NCBI GenBank assembly: GCA_000697355.1
Contig: JNEN01001265.1
Coordinates: forward strand, 124,001-188,000
Source of the DNA: Syncephalastrum monosporum B8922
Taxonomy: Eukaryota; Mucoromycota; Mucoromycetes; Mucorales; Syncephalastraceae
Length of the DNA: 64,000 bases
Direction: 5' to 3'
The position numbers and the translations under genes are program-made. The notes under the pieces were generated by a model. That model ran no database searches and was not told the origin of the DNA. It saw only the letters and a list, made by a program, of their open reading frames with translations. The first letter of the stretch is position 1. Each line of letters starts with the position of its first letter. This document shows positions 22,193 to 35,466 of the stretch, piece after piece.

Positions 22193-23331
22193 TCAAGGCC
22201 GATCAGAGGACCTCCTTGGGACAGGTGCGGGAGCAACAAGATGCGGCTCGACAAACATGGGGAGCACATGCTCTCGCATTTTTGGACAGTGTTCGACCAG
22301 CGCAGGTCGTTTACAGATTGGACACTATGATCAGGACGCTGGTAAGAATAATACAAAACAAAAGAGTGAATTTAGGAAAGCGTACCACGTAACGTCTTGT
22401 CATGAGCCAGGCGTCGACACAGGCGGCATGGAAATGGTGGTTGCATGGTAACACACGTAGAGCAGCCCCACTGAGGTAACTTTCTAAGCATATGGCACAT
22501 TCGTCGACACCGTCGCTGTTTTGGGCTGGATTGTAGAGTCTGATCTCGAGTCGTCCGATGCTGTCCTTGTCCATAGTCTTTTGGCCGTACTTGCCAGCAC
22601 CGGAGTTATATAGATACCGCATGAAGCGTCGTAGCGATATCATCCACAGTATGCTAAATACGACGCATAGAAACAAGGCAACCGACAGCCATAGCCGGTT
22701 GCAATGAATCTGGACTAGAAGTGGTGTTGTGCGTGAAGTGAACATCAAGAGTCGCTCATAACCGTTCTTTTTCACGAAGCCGCTGGCGATCTGGATATCA
22801 CTAATATTGTAGCCATCTTGTTTGTTTGTTGTCAGACCATGGCGCACATCCTGTTTTTCTCCTCTGTCTTACCGGGCGCTGTCATGAATGTAGCATATTT
22901 GGATGGATCTGGGTCACCTACGAGTACGGCAATGGCACCGCTCTGTTGCATGTTGTGCACCTTGTCAACAAAGGAACAGCCGCCACGGCGAATCAGCGCT
23001 ACCCAGTCATCGCAAGGTGCGAGTACAATGCTGCATCCGGTCACGTCGTCGACCGGCTCCATCAAGTTACCCGCAAAGCTGCTTGTTCCCCGTGTGGCAA
23101 AAAAGCTGGGTCCAAACGTTGAGCCATGTACTCGTACGGTGTCACCCGTTTGCTGTATCAGTGTACTCTTTTCAGCCGAATTTCGGTGAGGTTAAGTGAA
23201 TCACCTACGTTGATGTAGAGCTCCAATAATGCACCTTCCTCGGCTGCTGCTGCGGCTGACATTGGCACAGAGGTCAAACCAACACAGGCAAGCAGAAAAC
23301 AGGCAACAGAACGGCCCGTGTCTGTCCGCAT
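22193..23331 (-). CDS. PA-TM-RING ubiquitin ligase (RNF13/RMR-like)
   Basis: Endomembrane E3 ubiquitin ligase. The start ATG 23331 gives a signal peptide (MRTDTGRSVACFLLACVGLT). A lumenal protease-associated domain follows (CDDWVALIRRGGCSFVDKV, NMQQSGAIAVLVGDPD). A single transmembrane helix is LWLSVALFLCVVFSILWMI. The cytosolic RING-H2 is VDECAICLES, PCNHHFHAACVDAWLM, then after the last intron CPICKRP. The RING is therefore split by an intron, and the CPIC part lies in the final exon, which stops at 22193. Order and spacing are those of PA-TM-RING ligases that sort cargo in the Golgi and endosomes. The total is about 320 residues. Confidence 0.88.
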
Positions 23332-23785
23332 CGGTATTCGCTACGTAGGAAGACGCTTGGAAGAGGGAGGAGGGGAAAAAGAAGATCGAAGAGATGAATG
23401 ATGTCTCTCCCTGGCGGTGGAAGTAGAGAAAGAGACAGCCTCCGGAACAAAGGCCGATGTTGGGTTGTGTGTGTCATTAGAATCACAACGGAAGAAACAA
23501 GAAGTACTTGTTTGTACTTTTCCCCATTTCATGCCGATCGTACTGTCTTTATGCGATTTCTTTCATAGAGGTGCGCCTCTTCCCAAAGCCAACAGCTAAA
23601 CGATGCCTTTTCATCTATGCGACGAGGTATACTAAGCAAGTATTAGCAACGTGATAGTGAGATGTTTCGAAAATGGATTTTTGCAACTTGACTGTACGAA
23701 GATGCATTATGCAACAACAAATGAACGGGTAATACACAACAAAGAATAAAAGGAAAATAGAGTACTCTAATAACAAGAAACAAAT
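23332..23785. other. intergenic between RING gene start and ALG9 stop
   Basis: Holds the promoter of the PA-TM-RING gene and the ALG9 3' end. There are purine-rich stretches on the plus strand at about 23340-23440 (GGAAGAGGGAGGAGGGG type). No gene is visible. Confidence 0.4.
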
Positions 23786-26120
23786 TTAGACACGACGTTT
23801 AAGCAGGCAGTAATCGGCCCACGCAAGACCCTTGGCGCCGGGGACCCAGAAAGCACGCGTCAGCGCGTTCGAGTTCAGGCCATCCAGGAAAGGCTCGCAG
23901 ACGATCGTCTCCCAGTTTTTCGTATCCTGAATAAAGCTGGGCTCGTGTGTCGACCGAGGACGCAGCGGGTAGTCTGCATCCACCATATAATCACACTGAG
24001 CCACATCAAACTGAGTATACAAACATGAATTAGTGTCCATCCTTTGCAATCGATACGGCGACAACTTACGTAAGAGCTAGAATCCTCCTTGTTAAGGCTG
24101 TTAAAACCAGGCTGGATGGTGCGTGCAGCCTCAAATTCGAGCTTGCGCACGCGCTGGGAAAGTGTCTCGCCACGCTCCTCGTAAGTGATGGTCTTGATAT
24201 CCTCAGGCTCAAAGGACTTGGGCAACATTCCGTCAAAATCACTCTTGATGAAGCGCAAACGGGCGTCGCGAGGCAAAAAGTAGCTACTGGGGAATCGGAA
24301 CCATTCTTTGCCAACGCACACATTCAGCTCGCGCAGCGAACTGTCGTGCGGATAATCTTCCTGAAGGTAGTTGAGGTTCATGATCTGGTCTGCCGGACGT
24401 TCCTGCCACAGAGCACCGTACACCGTGATAGGAGCGCGATAGCGAGTCATGAGCGCAACGATGCGGGAGATGGAGATCAAGCTGAAGAGGGCCAAGATCG
24501 CAAATGAAAGGTATCGGATAATGTTTGCACGGACCACAATCTAAGGCAAGAGTTCATGTGAGTGTGGGTGGCCTTGGCTTATCTAACACCCTTTCACTTA
24601 CGCTGGCGCCCAGGGCACGCGCACCACGGCTGACCCAACCGCGCATCAAGAAGATGGAGATGGCAGCATTCAAACAGATAAAGGGATAAGCGACGTAAAG
24701 GAAGCGCTCTTCCTTGTGAGGCTGCAGCGAAAAGATGATGAACCAGATGTAGAAGGGGATCAGCTTGAGACCCAACAGGACGTAGGGCCAGATAGCATCG
24801 AGCTTGCTGGCACCGGCGACACGCTCGCGGTCGACATAGCTGGCCACAAGCTGATGAACAATGAGATTTTTGCATACACATTTTTTTTGTTATACGTACC
24901 ACCATGGGGGCAGAAGCGAGTGCAAGGAGGAATAGAATATTGAAGTTCAAGAATCCATTCGAGATGTAAAAGTACCAGGGCTCAACGCCAAAGATGTTGG
25001 GACCCTCGCCCTCACCGCCAAAGACATTATACGTGACAATGTTGAGAGGCACAAACATCAGACGGCGATAGAAGAAGTAATCAATCAGGACAATAGGGAC
25101 CTAAACAGACGTCAGGCGATTTGCACAGCAAAAAAAGGGTGTATTCCACTCACGGCAATGGCAGCACCACACGTGACCACAGCACGAGCAAGGCGCGTTG
25201 CGCGCTGAATCTGCCAGGTCTTGGGCTTCAAGAGCTGGACCATGTTGCCTTGGGCATCCATGCCGACATCGCGGCCGTAGACGAGCAGCTCCTCAGCCAC
25301 AAAAGGCAAACCGACAATAGCACTGAAAGGCCAACCGAGCATGGCACCGAGACCGAGACAAGTGACAGCCCGGTAGGTGCGCTTACTGCTGACTTGGGAG
25401 GGCTGACGGAGAATAAACGAATAGGCGAGGAAGGTAGTCCACATGGCGAAGGTCGAGGGCAAGAAGGACGTCGCAGCGTTGAACATGCCAGCGCTGAAGA
25501 AAAGAGCGACCAGAATGTAGCGACCCACATGAGGGCTGACTTCTTCAGTGACAGTGCGGTAGAATTTAGCCTCGACAGCGGATGACACGGCCGCAAACGC
25601 GAGTCTCATCAAATAATAGACTTGCAGCTAACGAGCCATTGAGCCTCTTCCCTTCCTTCTGTCCTCACGTGTAGTTTACCTTGTTCGTTACGAAAGCGCT
25701 GACGATCCAACCGACCACCGTGTGCAGGAGCACATAGGCCCAGCTGCGAATGCCATACTGGGGCGAGTATTCCCATGTCTCCAAGCCATAGCCGTATTGC
25801 AAATAATGGGTCGGTTCCCAATAGTTGAAGACCTCATCACAGTCTTGGATGACGCCAAACAGGGCCGAGACACAGCGTGCGACGAGCAGCAGACGGAATG
25901 CAGTCTGGAACGAGAACGAGAAGGTGCCGGCTTCTGTGAGCAGATCGCGTGCGGCTCTGTCGAAGAGTTGAGTAAAACGCGTGCCGTGGTCATAATGTCA
26001 TTGAGCATCATCCTACCTGGCAGCACCGGGATCGGTGGATGAGACCTGGGAAGTGTCTGTTTTCTTAGCGCCTCGATTGGCCTTCTTGTTGGACCGAGAG
26101 CGAAGCTCTTGGTTTGGCAT
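23786..26120 (-). CDS. ALG9: ALG9 alpha-1,2-mannosyltransferase
   Basis: Dolichyl-phosphate-mannose dependent mannosyltransferase of the ER lumen that adds alpha-1,2 mannoses to the lipid-linked oligosaccharide for N-glycosylation (GT22, GT-C fold). The start ATG 26120 gives MPNQELRSRSNKKANRG, a basic cytosolic N-terminus, followed by the first membrane helix and the signature QDCDEVFNYWEPTHYLQYG, whose acidic residues form the catalytic loop. Further exons carry SQVSSKRTYRAV, VNKLMAS-like helix breaks, SNGFLNFNILFLLALAS, LIPFYIWFIIFSLQPHKEER (family HKEERFL motif) and LSFAILALFSLISISRIVAL. The lumenal C-terminal domain ends KGLAWADYCLLKRRV. Introns are short. The gene is 280 bp downstream of the myosin stop on the same strand, so its promoter must be compact. 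Confidence 0.9.
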
Positions 26121-26399
26121 ATTGCAAGTGGGGGGAAAGAAGCCAAAAAAAAATGAATGTGTACACATTCGCTCATATCCCAGTTGTTGAAACTCAACAC
26201 TCAGCAACCACGTGTCGGCGCATCCTTCTACCGGCCGATCTTCCAGAATAAAATAGCCCATTCACTTCCTCTTTTTCTCATTTTTAAAAGAGTAGGCAGT
26301 AGAAATAGATATTGGAGATTATGTATGTACTCATAGAGGAGGAAATGCTATTTAGGAGGACGGGGAAATGCAATGAGTCAAAGGGGGGTTTGTCTGCTT

Positions 26400-29300
26400 C
26401 TAGGCGAATTTCAATCGCATTTTCTCCATTCTAAACGGGACGGGGTGAGTCCTGTATTCAAACGCATCCATTCTATCCACCAACTTACCGCTCCGCCTTC
26501 GCTTTGGCTTCCGCAGCTTCTGCTTCCAGTAGTTCGTTCCACTGCTCAAGGAGCTCCTGGTAGCGCCCCTCCAGTGCTTGCTGTGCCTCACTCTCTCTTG
26601 CAAGGGTTTCCTTAGATTCAGCCACTTGCCGTTCCAGCCCATCGCGCTCAGACACAAGCCCCTGCTTCTCCATTTCGCTTGCTTCCACACGCTGCTGGAT
26701 CTCTTGCATCCGTTGCTCTGAACTTGCCAGGGCTGCCGCATGCCCCTGGATCGTCTTATCATGCTCAGCCTTCAATGCTTCCAGGGCCTGCTCGAGCTCC
26801 TTGATACGCTGGTCCTTTGCATCCACATCTTCCTGCATCACAGTCGCCCGGGTAGCGAGCTCTTGTTCGAGCTTGTCCTTGCTAGCCTTGTTCTCCTCCA
26901 CTTCGGCTGTCAGGCGGCGATTGTTCGTTTCGAGATACTCGACGCGTGCGGCAAGCGTCTCGTTTGTCTGCTGCAGCGATTCGACCTGCGTCGCGAGCTT
27001 CTCGTTATCTTCACTGCACTCCCGGATCTCTTTGTGTAACCGTGCAATCATGCTCGCCTGCGCTCCATTTTCCTGCTCGAGCGCCTGGGACACATCTTCT
27101 GCACTTGCTAGTTTTTCAAGGCACACGCGCTTCCCCTCTTCGAGCTCCCGAACCATCGCTTCTTGATGCTTCACCAGATCCTCGTACTCTGTCTGCTGCG
27201 ATGCCAGCTCGTGGTTGCGCTGCGTCTGTTGCTCAGCCACTTGCGTTTGTTCTTCCAGTTTGTGTGTCAGATCTTGGATCTTCTGGTCGCGCTCCTTGAT
27301 CTGTGTCTCGATACGGTAGGCAACGTTCAACGGCTTGAGCTTGGCGTACACCTTCCACCAAGGCCACTCACGCAACGTCACGTAAATGCGTGCATTACGT
27401 TGCATCACTTTGATAGCCTCGGTTTGACGGGCAAAACGAGTCATCTGTCGCCGAGCAATATATTTACGACACATGGCTTGAAACCCTGTCATATACTCGG
27501 CCAAGCGTCGATCGCGTAGTTCCTCGAGCTCCGCAAGCTAAAATATTTCAATTTAGTTCGTAGATCGCAGTAAATAAAGCTTCCTTATCCGCTTTATCTT
27601 TTTACTTACCACCGTAGCTCTGAAAAAGACCTTGGTGGTGCCAATACGGTACTTTTGAGGATCGAGCTGCATAGTATCAAGCAAGGTCTGACAGGCGCTC
27701 CGGCCATCGATGAAACAGTTTGGACGTAGCTCGTTAGGGCAGACGATCTCGTAGCGCTTGCGGAAATCAGCAAATGCCAGACGATTGGGGAAGCCTTTAC
27801 GGCATATCCGGATGCCTTCAAGCACACCATTGCACCGTAGTTGGTCGAGCACTAGCTTGGGCTGTATCTCACCAGCGCGTTTGCGGTTATTGGGCAAAAT
27901 ACAGCGCACAAAATGCGGATGGGTCTGATTCAGGGTTTCCATAAGAGACAGTAGCTGCTGTTTGTGTCGCTGGCCGACGGTACGGAACGAGCCTGTACCC
28001 TTGCGAAGGCGCAGCAAAGCCGCCTTTCCGCTGTGGGCTGCCGTGGGCTGGAACGGGTCCTCGTCATCACCTAAGTAGTCTTCAAAGAGTGCGGCGATAT
28101 AACGTTGGGTCGAACGAGCAAGCAGTCGAGTGATGTCCTCGTTCAACGGATCCTTGTTCTTGTCAATCCATCCCGAGGTCGAATATTCAACGTTGCCAGC
28201 ATAGTGCTTGACCACAAAGCCATCCTTGAAGCGGGTTGCCATGTACTTACGCTCAGGCTCCTCAGTATCCCAGACCTTGTGCAGCTTCTGGAGGAAGCGA
28301 GTGTCCGTCCCACGAGGGGCAACACACTCTTCTTCCAGGCAAGATAGAATGCCAATGGGCTATTGTTAAACTGTCAGCGTACCATATCCACTTTTTTTTC
28401 ACTTTACTAACGTTGGTCTTTTCAATGAGGTCAATCGTAGGCTGCAGGTCAAGGCCAAAATCGATGTAATCCCAGTTGATTTTTTCGCGCTCGTACTCCT
28501 CCTGCTCGAGGACAAACATATTGTGGTTGAAAAACTGTTGGAGCTTCTCATTGGTGTAGTTGATACAGAGCTGCTCAAAGCTGTTGACGTCGAAGATCTC
28601 GAAGCCGGCGATATCGAGCACGCCAATAAATCCGAGCTTGTCTGTGCTGGGCTGGCTGTCAATCGCCTTATTAACACGGTCAACAAGATTGCCAAAGTTG
28701 CGCTCGTATAAAGTCTTGGCAAGGGCATCGAGACTGGCTGTCACTTGAGCAGGCGATTTGGCTTGGTTAACCCAGTCGCGGCCTGCCTTGATTCGAGGCG
28801 ACAGAAGGCTTTTTTTGAAATCCTGGGCGGGGATACCGAGCAAGTGGCAAAGACGCTCGATAGATGCAAAGTCCTTGACATCCGCTCGGTCACCGCGGTA
28901 ATCGGATGCGACCTCGATGTTGCCCAGGTGCAGTACCGCCGCAACCACACGAAACAGGTCCAACTGTTCCTTGTCTGACAGACCCATTATATCCAGTCCA
29001 CGCTATAGTGGTCTGTATGAGTCTCTTCAATAGCCATATACGTATTACCCTAAACTTACCGTCAAATTCTTGAAATCAACAGCGTCGTCCACGCCGTCAA
29101 TGCAGAACCGTGTGTCCCGTGTGAAACCATAGTCAGAGGGCTTACCACCCCCTAGCAACAACTGTTCCTTGATGTTCTCGTCAGCACTCAACAGCTGATA
29201 GAAAATATGATAGTTGCGTTCGTTGGACGACTGTTGGTGCACACGTGACTTTTCGAGAAGGTACCATTCAATGTTGGCGCCACAAATCTGCGCACGCGTA

Positions 29301-30355
29301 TTGAACTCGATGCGAATGAATTTACCCTATACAAGTGTTTACGATTAATTTCCACACCAAAAAAAAAAAAAAAAAGAATAATAAAAGAATAATAAAAACT
29401 TACGAAACGAGACGAATTGTTGTTGCGGATGGTTTGAGCATTACCGAAGGCTTCCAGGATCGGGTTGGCTTGCAAAATTTGCTGCTCCAGCTTTTGCCCC
29501 TTTTGCTGGTGCGCCGAGTGTGTATGTATACTGCTGTTATGACTACTAGTATGGCTGGCTACAGCGGCCAGGTATTGAATCACAATCTTCGTGTTTTCTG
29601 TTTTTCCAGCACCGGATTCACCCCTGTAAGCCTGGTTAGTTCCATGTCTCTTGGTTTTCCAGCGGATGTACTTGCGTGATTAAAATTGACTGATTTTCAT
29701 TGTCTTGGAGCATATCGTGATAAGCTTGGTCCGCAACCGCATAAATATGAGGCGACATCTCTCCTCGCCGTCGGCCTTTGTATGATTGGATATATTCATC
29801 AGAGTAGATAGACAGCTTGCGGTATGGGTTCACGGCGACCAAGAAAAGGCCAGAGTATGTCTACAAGCGCCATGAGTCAAGCGATCGTGTCGTCATTCGA
29901 AAATACTTGCATATATCTGACTATTCCGGTATCGCATTGTTAGATTGTGTATCACGGAAGGTTCATTTAGATGTGTCAGCTCTGCCATATCGTCAACGCG
30001 GTCGAATTTGGGTGGATTCATGGCGAATACACGCTCAGGCAACACAGTACATGTCTATATGTCGAGTCAGTTTCTCCATTAATTTTCCCCATTCTCTGCA
30101 CTTTACCAGTCCATTTTCTAGCTCAACTTCCACGTCTTTTTCATTTTCCTGGATAATATGTCCGCGAACATAGGCTTCTGTATCGTCTTGGACCCACACC
30201 CAGCGCTTTTCGGTGAACTGGGCCTGTGCGACCGCATCTTGAACTCCGTCCAGGCGAGGACGCATGAACACCTTGGTGCCATGGCTGTGAATGAAGGAAC
30301 CTCCCAGAATATCATTTTTTCGTGGTGAGGAAGGTGACCGTGCGGTAGTAATCAT
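26400..30355 (-). CDS. class II myosin heavy chain with short tail
   Basis: Actin motor of the contractile ring type. The start ATG 30355 gives [15 protein letters not shown], then an SH3-like N-terminal domain ([14 protein letters not shown]), [20 protein letters not shown] and [20 protein letters not shown]. The P-loop is [12 protein letters not shown] (about 29590-29625), switch I NNNSSRF-GKF, and switch II/relay [19 protein letters not shown]. The strut and actin-binding regions follow ([12 protein letters not shown]), then the converter with [12 protein letters not shown] and [15 protein letters not shown]. The IQ/neck region and [11 protein letters not shown], a class II hallmark, precede the tail. 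The coiled-coil tail is only about 270 residues, followed by a 17-residue end ([17 protein letters not shown]) and a stop at 26400. Conventional fungal myosin II tails are far longer. The total is about 1,150 residues. A poly-T intron lies near 29350. Confidence 0.9.
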
Positions 30356-33300
30356 GCTGCAGTGTGAAAAGAAAGAAGAAAGTATTGGAAAGACACGAAA
30401 GAAAAGAAAGAGATGAACAACTACAAAAGAGGATGCTTGAGAGGGGAAGGTGTGATATTGCGTGTGCGTTTGTGCGGTGGAGTGTTTTCTTTTTGCTTTG
30501 AAAACAACCTGAAAAGGAAATAGTAACATTCCAACACCATCAAAATCTCAGGGTGCCCCGACATCCTCATATGCAGAGCATGTATGCACTGTGTCACCTC
30601 ACGCAACCGCAGCGTTTGCTGCCATACGCCTTGGTGTTTTTCGCAGGTTATTTCTTCCCACGATGGCGTTTTCTCTTCTCATGTTGGCTCACACATCGAA
30701 GAGTTTCTTCTGCGTAAGACGCATCCATGCAAAAACAGCAACGAAACATAAAATATATCAGATACAAGTACACACCTACTTTTTTATGATGCTGTGGTCT
30801 GTGCACAGCGTTTTCGATTCAATTGGGCACACCGACGAAAAGCTGACACTGCACGCATAGATGCAATAGATAAACAGAAAGCGCAAACCTACGAATCGGT
30901 ATTTAACAACGAGTAGAAACCTGTATATACTTTTGTTCGTGTCGTGTGCAAGAAAAAAAAAACCGCCGAACGACGAAAGTCGTACTGCTGGCATATCCTC
31001 GACTTTCGTTCCACTACTGCTGTTATTGATGGACATAGTTATCTTTTTACATCCAAGTTGCACCAATATATTGCTTTTTTTTTGGCTTAATCCAACTAAA
31101 CAGAGTATTAGTATGAGCCATCGAGGCCGCTATATGACGAGCGAAAAACAGATCGGCTCTGTTGACATTCTCACCTATAGCGTATTTGTTTATATACACT
31201 TTTGCTCGAGTCAAAAATATTTCATACAAAGTAAAGAGAGCCCGTACTACTGTAACCGAGCTAATATATGGGTATCATACTTGAATCGAATCTGAGCTCC
31301 AGCAACCGAATTCACCCGTACCAGTCGGAACTGTGCACGTTGTGTAGTATGCTTTTGTGCAGTTGACAAATGGCATGACATTTTCCTGGACCATTCTGCA
31401 AGAGTTCAAGGCTAGGACACGTGGTTTACAAACGCTCATGGTAGACAGTTGGTGCCCCGTCAAAAGAACAGGTTCCAGGCGCCTTTTTACAGCACCCCAC
31501 CTTGATGGCGTGGATGTCTCTTTCGCAGATATGTACACATCAGCTATTCGATAAGTACCGATTATTCACTCAATATGAATTAAGCTACTACACTTTCCAA
31601 CAGGCATAAAGAGCACCGCACTTCACTTTTCGAGTATCGTTGCAATGATCGCGTCTTTGTGCGAGAAGGTCCGATGCGGAGTGTATACAAAAATCTCTTT
31701 TCGGTTATCCCAGGCATGTGCCTTTGAATGAATAGTCACTTATGGTTGCAATCTCGTGCGTATGCAATAAAAGTTAAACACGACTGGCTCAGTCTGTCCT
31801 CTAAATCCACGTCGGGATCATTGTGTTTATTCCTGGATTATGTCACATCGAAGTATAGTGCAGATCTTCCTGTCCCTGTTTAATTTCCTAAGTTTTTGAA
31901 GGTCATATCATCTTTTTGTAACTCATTGAACCTGAAAAAATCAATGAAGTCGCTGTTTGCATGAAGGCACGTATAAGAATCTGGTTGTGTATATGAAAGC
32001 GGTTGGAGGACATGTTTTTTCAATGATTTAGTCCTAGAAGCAAATATCCCAAGCGGACATTCTCTAAAAGTTATGTTCAGTTCAACTCAGTTCGCCAAGC
32101 TATCAGCAGTATCAATCTTACATGCTCTTGATGTCGCAAGATCTATTCCAGATCACGTTATACATGTTTAGTAGCTGCGAATCTGACATGAGTTGACTAA
32201 AGAATCTCCATTGTATAAAGACGGTCTTATCTTGTCTGTATCTTTTCTGTAGACCGTCCAAAAGGCTATCATTAAATGTTCACCGTCTGGCCTATTGATC
32301 TGTTCGCATTATAGGACACCAAGATCACCACCGGGTACATAATCTGCTTATTCCCCTCTTCCCTTTCATGGCTTCTTCAGCCCCTCTCACTTCCATATCT
32401 GTGCCTCTATACCTCGGCCTCGGCCTTGATATGCACGTAATACATGAATTCAGTAGTATATGTAGTTTATCTCGGGTCGTTGTATTTGTCGCGCGGCATG
32501 TTTATCCTCTCGTTCGGGAAGTCTGCAATTCTCTCTAACCCTGCATACCTTTTCTTTTCGGTATGATAAGTTACATCGTAAGCTGGAATTTATCTCCTTT
32601 TATCACACAAATCCCATGTCATGTAAAATGATGTAGTGTTATCCACATAATGATTGAGATTAATTTCGTAATTGAATCAGTAAAAGACAGGGAAGACTTA
32701 AATGTAGTATCCTATTTTTTTTCTAATGTATACATATATCGCGATGAAATTATCCAATTGTCTTAATACTTAGACAGGTCCTCAAAACAAGTGCGATCTG
32801 ACAATTTGGTTTAAGGATGCCAAGGGTGAGCAGGGCGGATGTGTAACTAGAAGGATATCCTTGCCAAGAGAAAATAGATGACGCCGAGACCATCTTTCCG
32901 TTACTGATATAGTGCTATCCATCATTGGTCGCACACTCCACACGCTGCAACTTCCTTCTAGATAAGCGAGCCAGGAATAAACTTGATGTGATTTGACTCC
33001 TCTGAGTTTCATGTTGCGATGGACGAATTCCTTCCCCGATAATACGACAGAACAAGGCGCAAAGATGTACATAAACAATCTGAATCATCGAGTAGGGTTT
33101 GGCAACGGATTAAAGCGTGCTGGTTCCGCGATAGAAACATAGAGGCATGACTGATAATTCAACCTTGCATGCGTAAGGGATGCGGGCAGCGGAGCAGGTT
33201 ACCCCGATGTGGAGGCTTAGTTTGTCGTCTTCATACCAAAAGTATAATTCAGGAACTCGTGCATGTTACCCTGCATACGACATGTACATTTTTCGCCCTG

Positions 33301-34643
33301 AGCCGATCGTCGTGCATGGGTCTCGAACAGGAATCACGGCTCAGCTCGCTCACTTTTCTCTTTTTTTGTAAACGTTCTGTTGATGCCGACCGGGCTGGAA
33401 CAGGCTATATTCTCCTTCGAATATGAAAATCTCACAAGGGCATTTCAGCCTCGTAGCAGCTCGTTGTCAGCAATTGGGCATTGCAGCCGTACGATAAACG
33501 ATGTCTGCATCAGCGATAAGATTTCTTTTTCTTACAAGCGCCGACGCAAGTCATGCCATTAAATAGTAACGGTTTTTCTTTCTTTCTTTCTTTTTTTTTT
33601 CCTTTATCTTTGATGAACAGACTTTGTATGTAGAATCAATTTATGTTAAACAAGTTGTGTGCATAAAGGCTGATCTTGGGTGTGAATTAGGAGACTGACT
33701 CGCGCGCTCTTTGGCATGAAGCATGCCGAGCAAAGCGCCCAATCGGTCCGGTCAGTGGCGGAGCGACTATGATCAAATTGCATATGTAACCTTCCTCTAC
33801 AAAAAAGCAAAAGTGCGGGCGTTCGGGCAGGGTGCGCGGGCCACCTTATTCTGCTCTGGCGTATGATGAAACAAAATGTAAATAAGAGGGGAAAAGAGAA
33901 GGACGTCCCCACGAATGTTGGTCTGGTACCTCGGATATTGGTTTAACCGCCAAGATCATACATCAGCGGCAAGCCTGTGAGAAAAGGGTGATCGATTCGC
34001 AAACGCAAAATTATGGCTGGAAATGAGACCATTGAAGCTGTTTTGTTGAATGTCTCCTAATTTCATTTATTTGACGTGAGTATACGACTGTTCTTCCTTC
34101 TTCCGTAAAATATCAACAATGAGAAGGTTTTCATGCATATGGGACACGAAAAAACCTTTCATGAAATTTTTCTCATTCTGCACGTAATCGCATTCTTATT
34201 TGTTTTCCTAATGCCCTGTCTTTGATGCCCTGTCCATTATTTAAGCTACAGAAGCAGTACCACGGATTCGGTTTATTTTGATTCCATCTGCCACCAGAGT
34301 TTACTTAACGGAAAACAGACGCCTCATACTATGATAACAACAATTGCACGTGTGCACATCGTGGCAAAGAAGTGGTCAAAGCAAGAACTTCAGAAAAAAT
34401 TGCGCTTTCTGTTTGTTTGCGTCTATAGACACGCATCACGCACAACTTCTTATCAGGCACATACCACACAGCCTCAAATCCGCAGTGGTAAGTCTATTTT
34501 TCTTTTTCTCGTGCGCAGTATTATTATTTATTCTCAACATGGTGCGACGTCAGTACAACCTAATGCGCAGTAAACAAGAGGAATTGCCCGAAGAAACTCA
34601 AGGCGAAAGGAGAAGCCTCCACACGTCAACGAGCCATTGAGAC
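30356..34643. other. gene-poor region
   Basis: AT-rich sequence upstream of the myosin gene. Open frames up to about 120 codons occur (for example 30933-31295 and 31275-31538) but have biased, Phe/Leu- or Cys-rich composition and no domain. No tRNA, LTR pair or transposase signature was found. Confidence 0.45.
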
Positions 34644-34661
34644 CCATTGACACGTCAATGG
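34644..34661. promoter_or_regulatory. CCATTGAC-AC-GTCAATGG palindrome
   Basis: A perfect 8-bp inverted repeat with a 2-bp spacer. Related half-sites lie just upstream (ACACGTCAACGAGCCATTGA at 34621-34640), so the two elements form a local direct duplication. It lies about 800 bp upstream of the WWE-like gene. Confidence 0.45.
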
Positions 34662-34805
34662 ACACATAACGCGTGCCGTTGCGCGCGCTACTAGGGTACC
34701 GAACCAGGAGAGAGATGACGTGACCCTCTCTGTTGGGTCACATACTTGTTTTCTTTACGAGGGGGAAAAAGGTACTGCATATAGCCTATAAAGTACAAAG
34801 GAAGC

Positions 34806-34834
34806 GGGGGTTTTGGGGGGGGGGGTTTGTTGGG
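34806..34834 (+). other. G-rich tract with quadruplex potential
   Basis: G5-T4-G11-TTTGTT-G4 on the plus strand, followed directly by a long A-run (about 34839-34851). It meets the general pattern for an intramolecular G-quadruplex if the G11 run supplies two strands. Confidence 0.6.
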
Positions 34835-35466
34835 GCGCAAAAAAAAAAAAAGAAAAATAAACAGTTGCGAATTTTCTCGACGGAATTGGCAATACAACCG
34901 CCCGCGTACCAAATGGAGAAGTACACGTTACATGCTTGGAATAGAAATTATAACTGCAGTGGCAGAGAAAGAAAGCGAAGGAAAGGAGTGCTGCAGTCCG
35001 TTGCCCCGGTCCACTTAAACGAAGTCCAGGAAAGCCGCGCGCTTAGCCAAGCGTCAGGGCTTGTTGTACCACGTGGCTGGGTTGATGCATGCAGCAACAA
35101 TGAAATAACAATAATTGCATATCCAGGCAAGCATCAGGAATTTAGAGAGGAGCAGGATGTGTAACAAACGATGATATGCGCGCAGCAAACATATGAAAGC
35201 TGGATAGTTGGCGTCATATTGGCACAGCAAAAAGAAAGAAGAATTGAGAAGCAATGGCGAAAAGCTGAGCTCATGGTTTGATGTTGCGCACGCGTCGCCT
35301 TGCCATCTTTTTTAGCCTTGGCGGATCGGCAAAAAAAAAAAAAATTATACGGATTCCGCTGACAGAAAAAAAAAGTCGCATATCTATAAAAAAGGGACCG
35401 CAGTACCTAGCAAAAAAAAAAAAACCAAACACCCTACCTCCCCTTCTTTTCCATTCAATTGGCACC

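Noticed and set aside
26400..30355. Class V myosin for the motor gene
   Set aside because: [11 protein letters not shown] after the neck and the lack of multiple IQ motifs and a DIL domain point to class II.
34541..34640. 34-codon ORF beginning MVRRQYNLMRSK
   Set aside because: Too short, no match to known small ribosomal proteins such as L41, no splice context.
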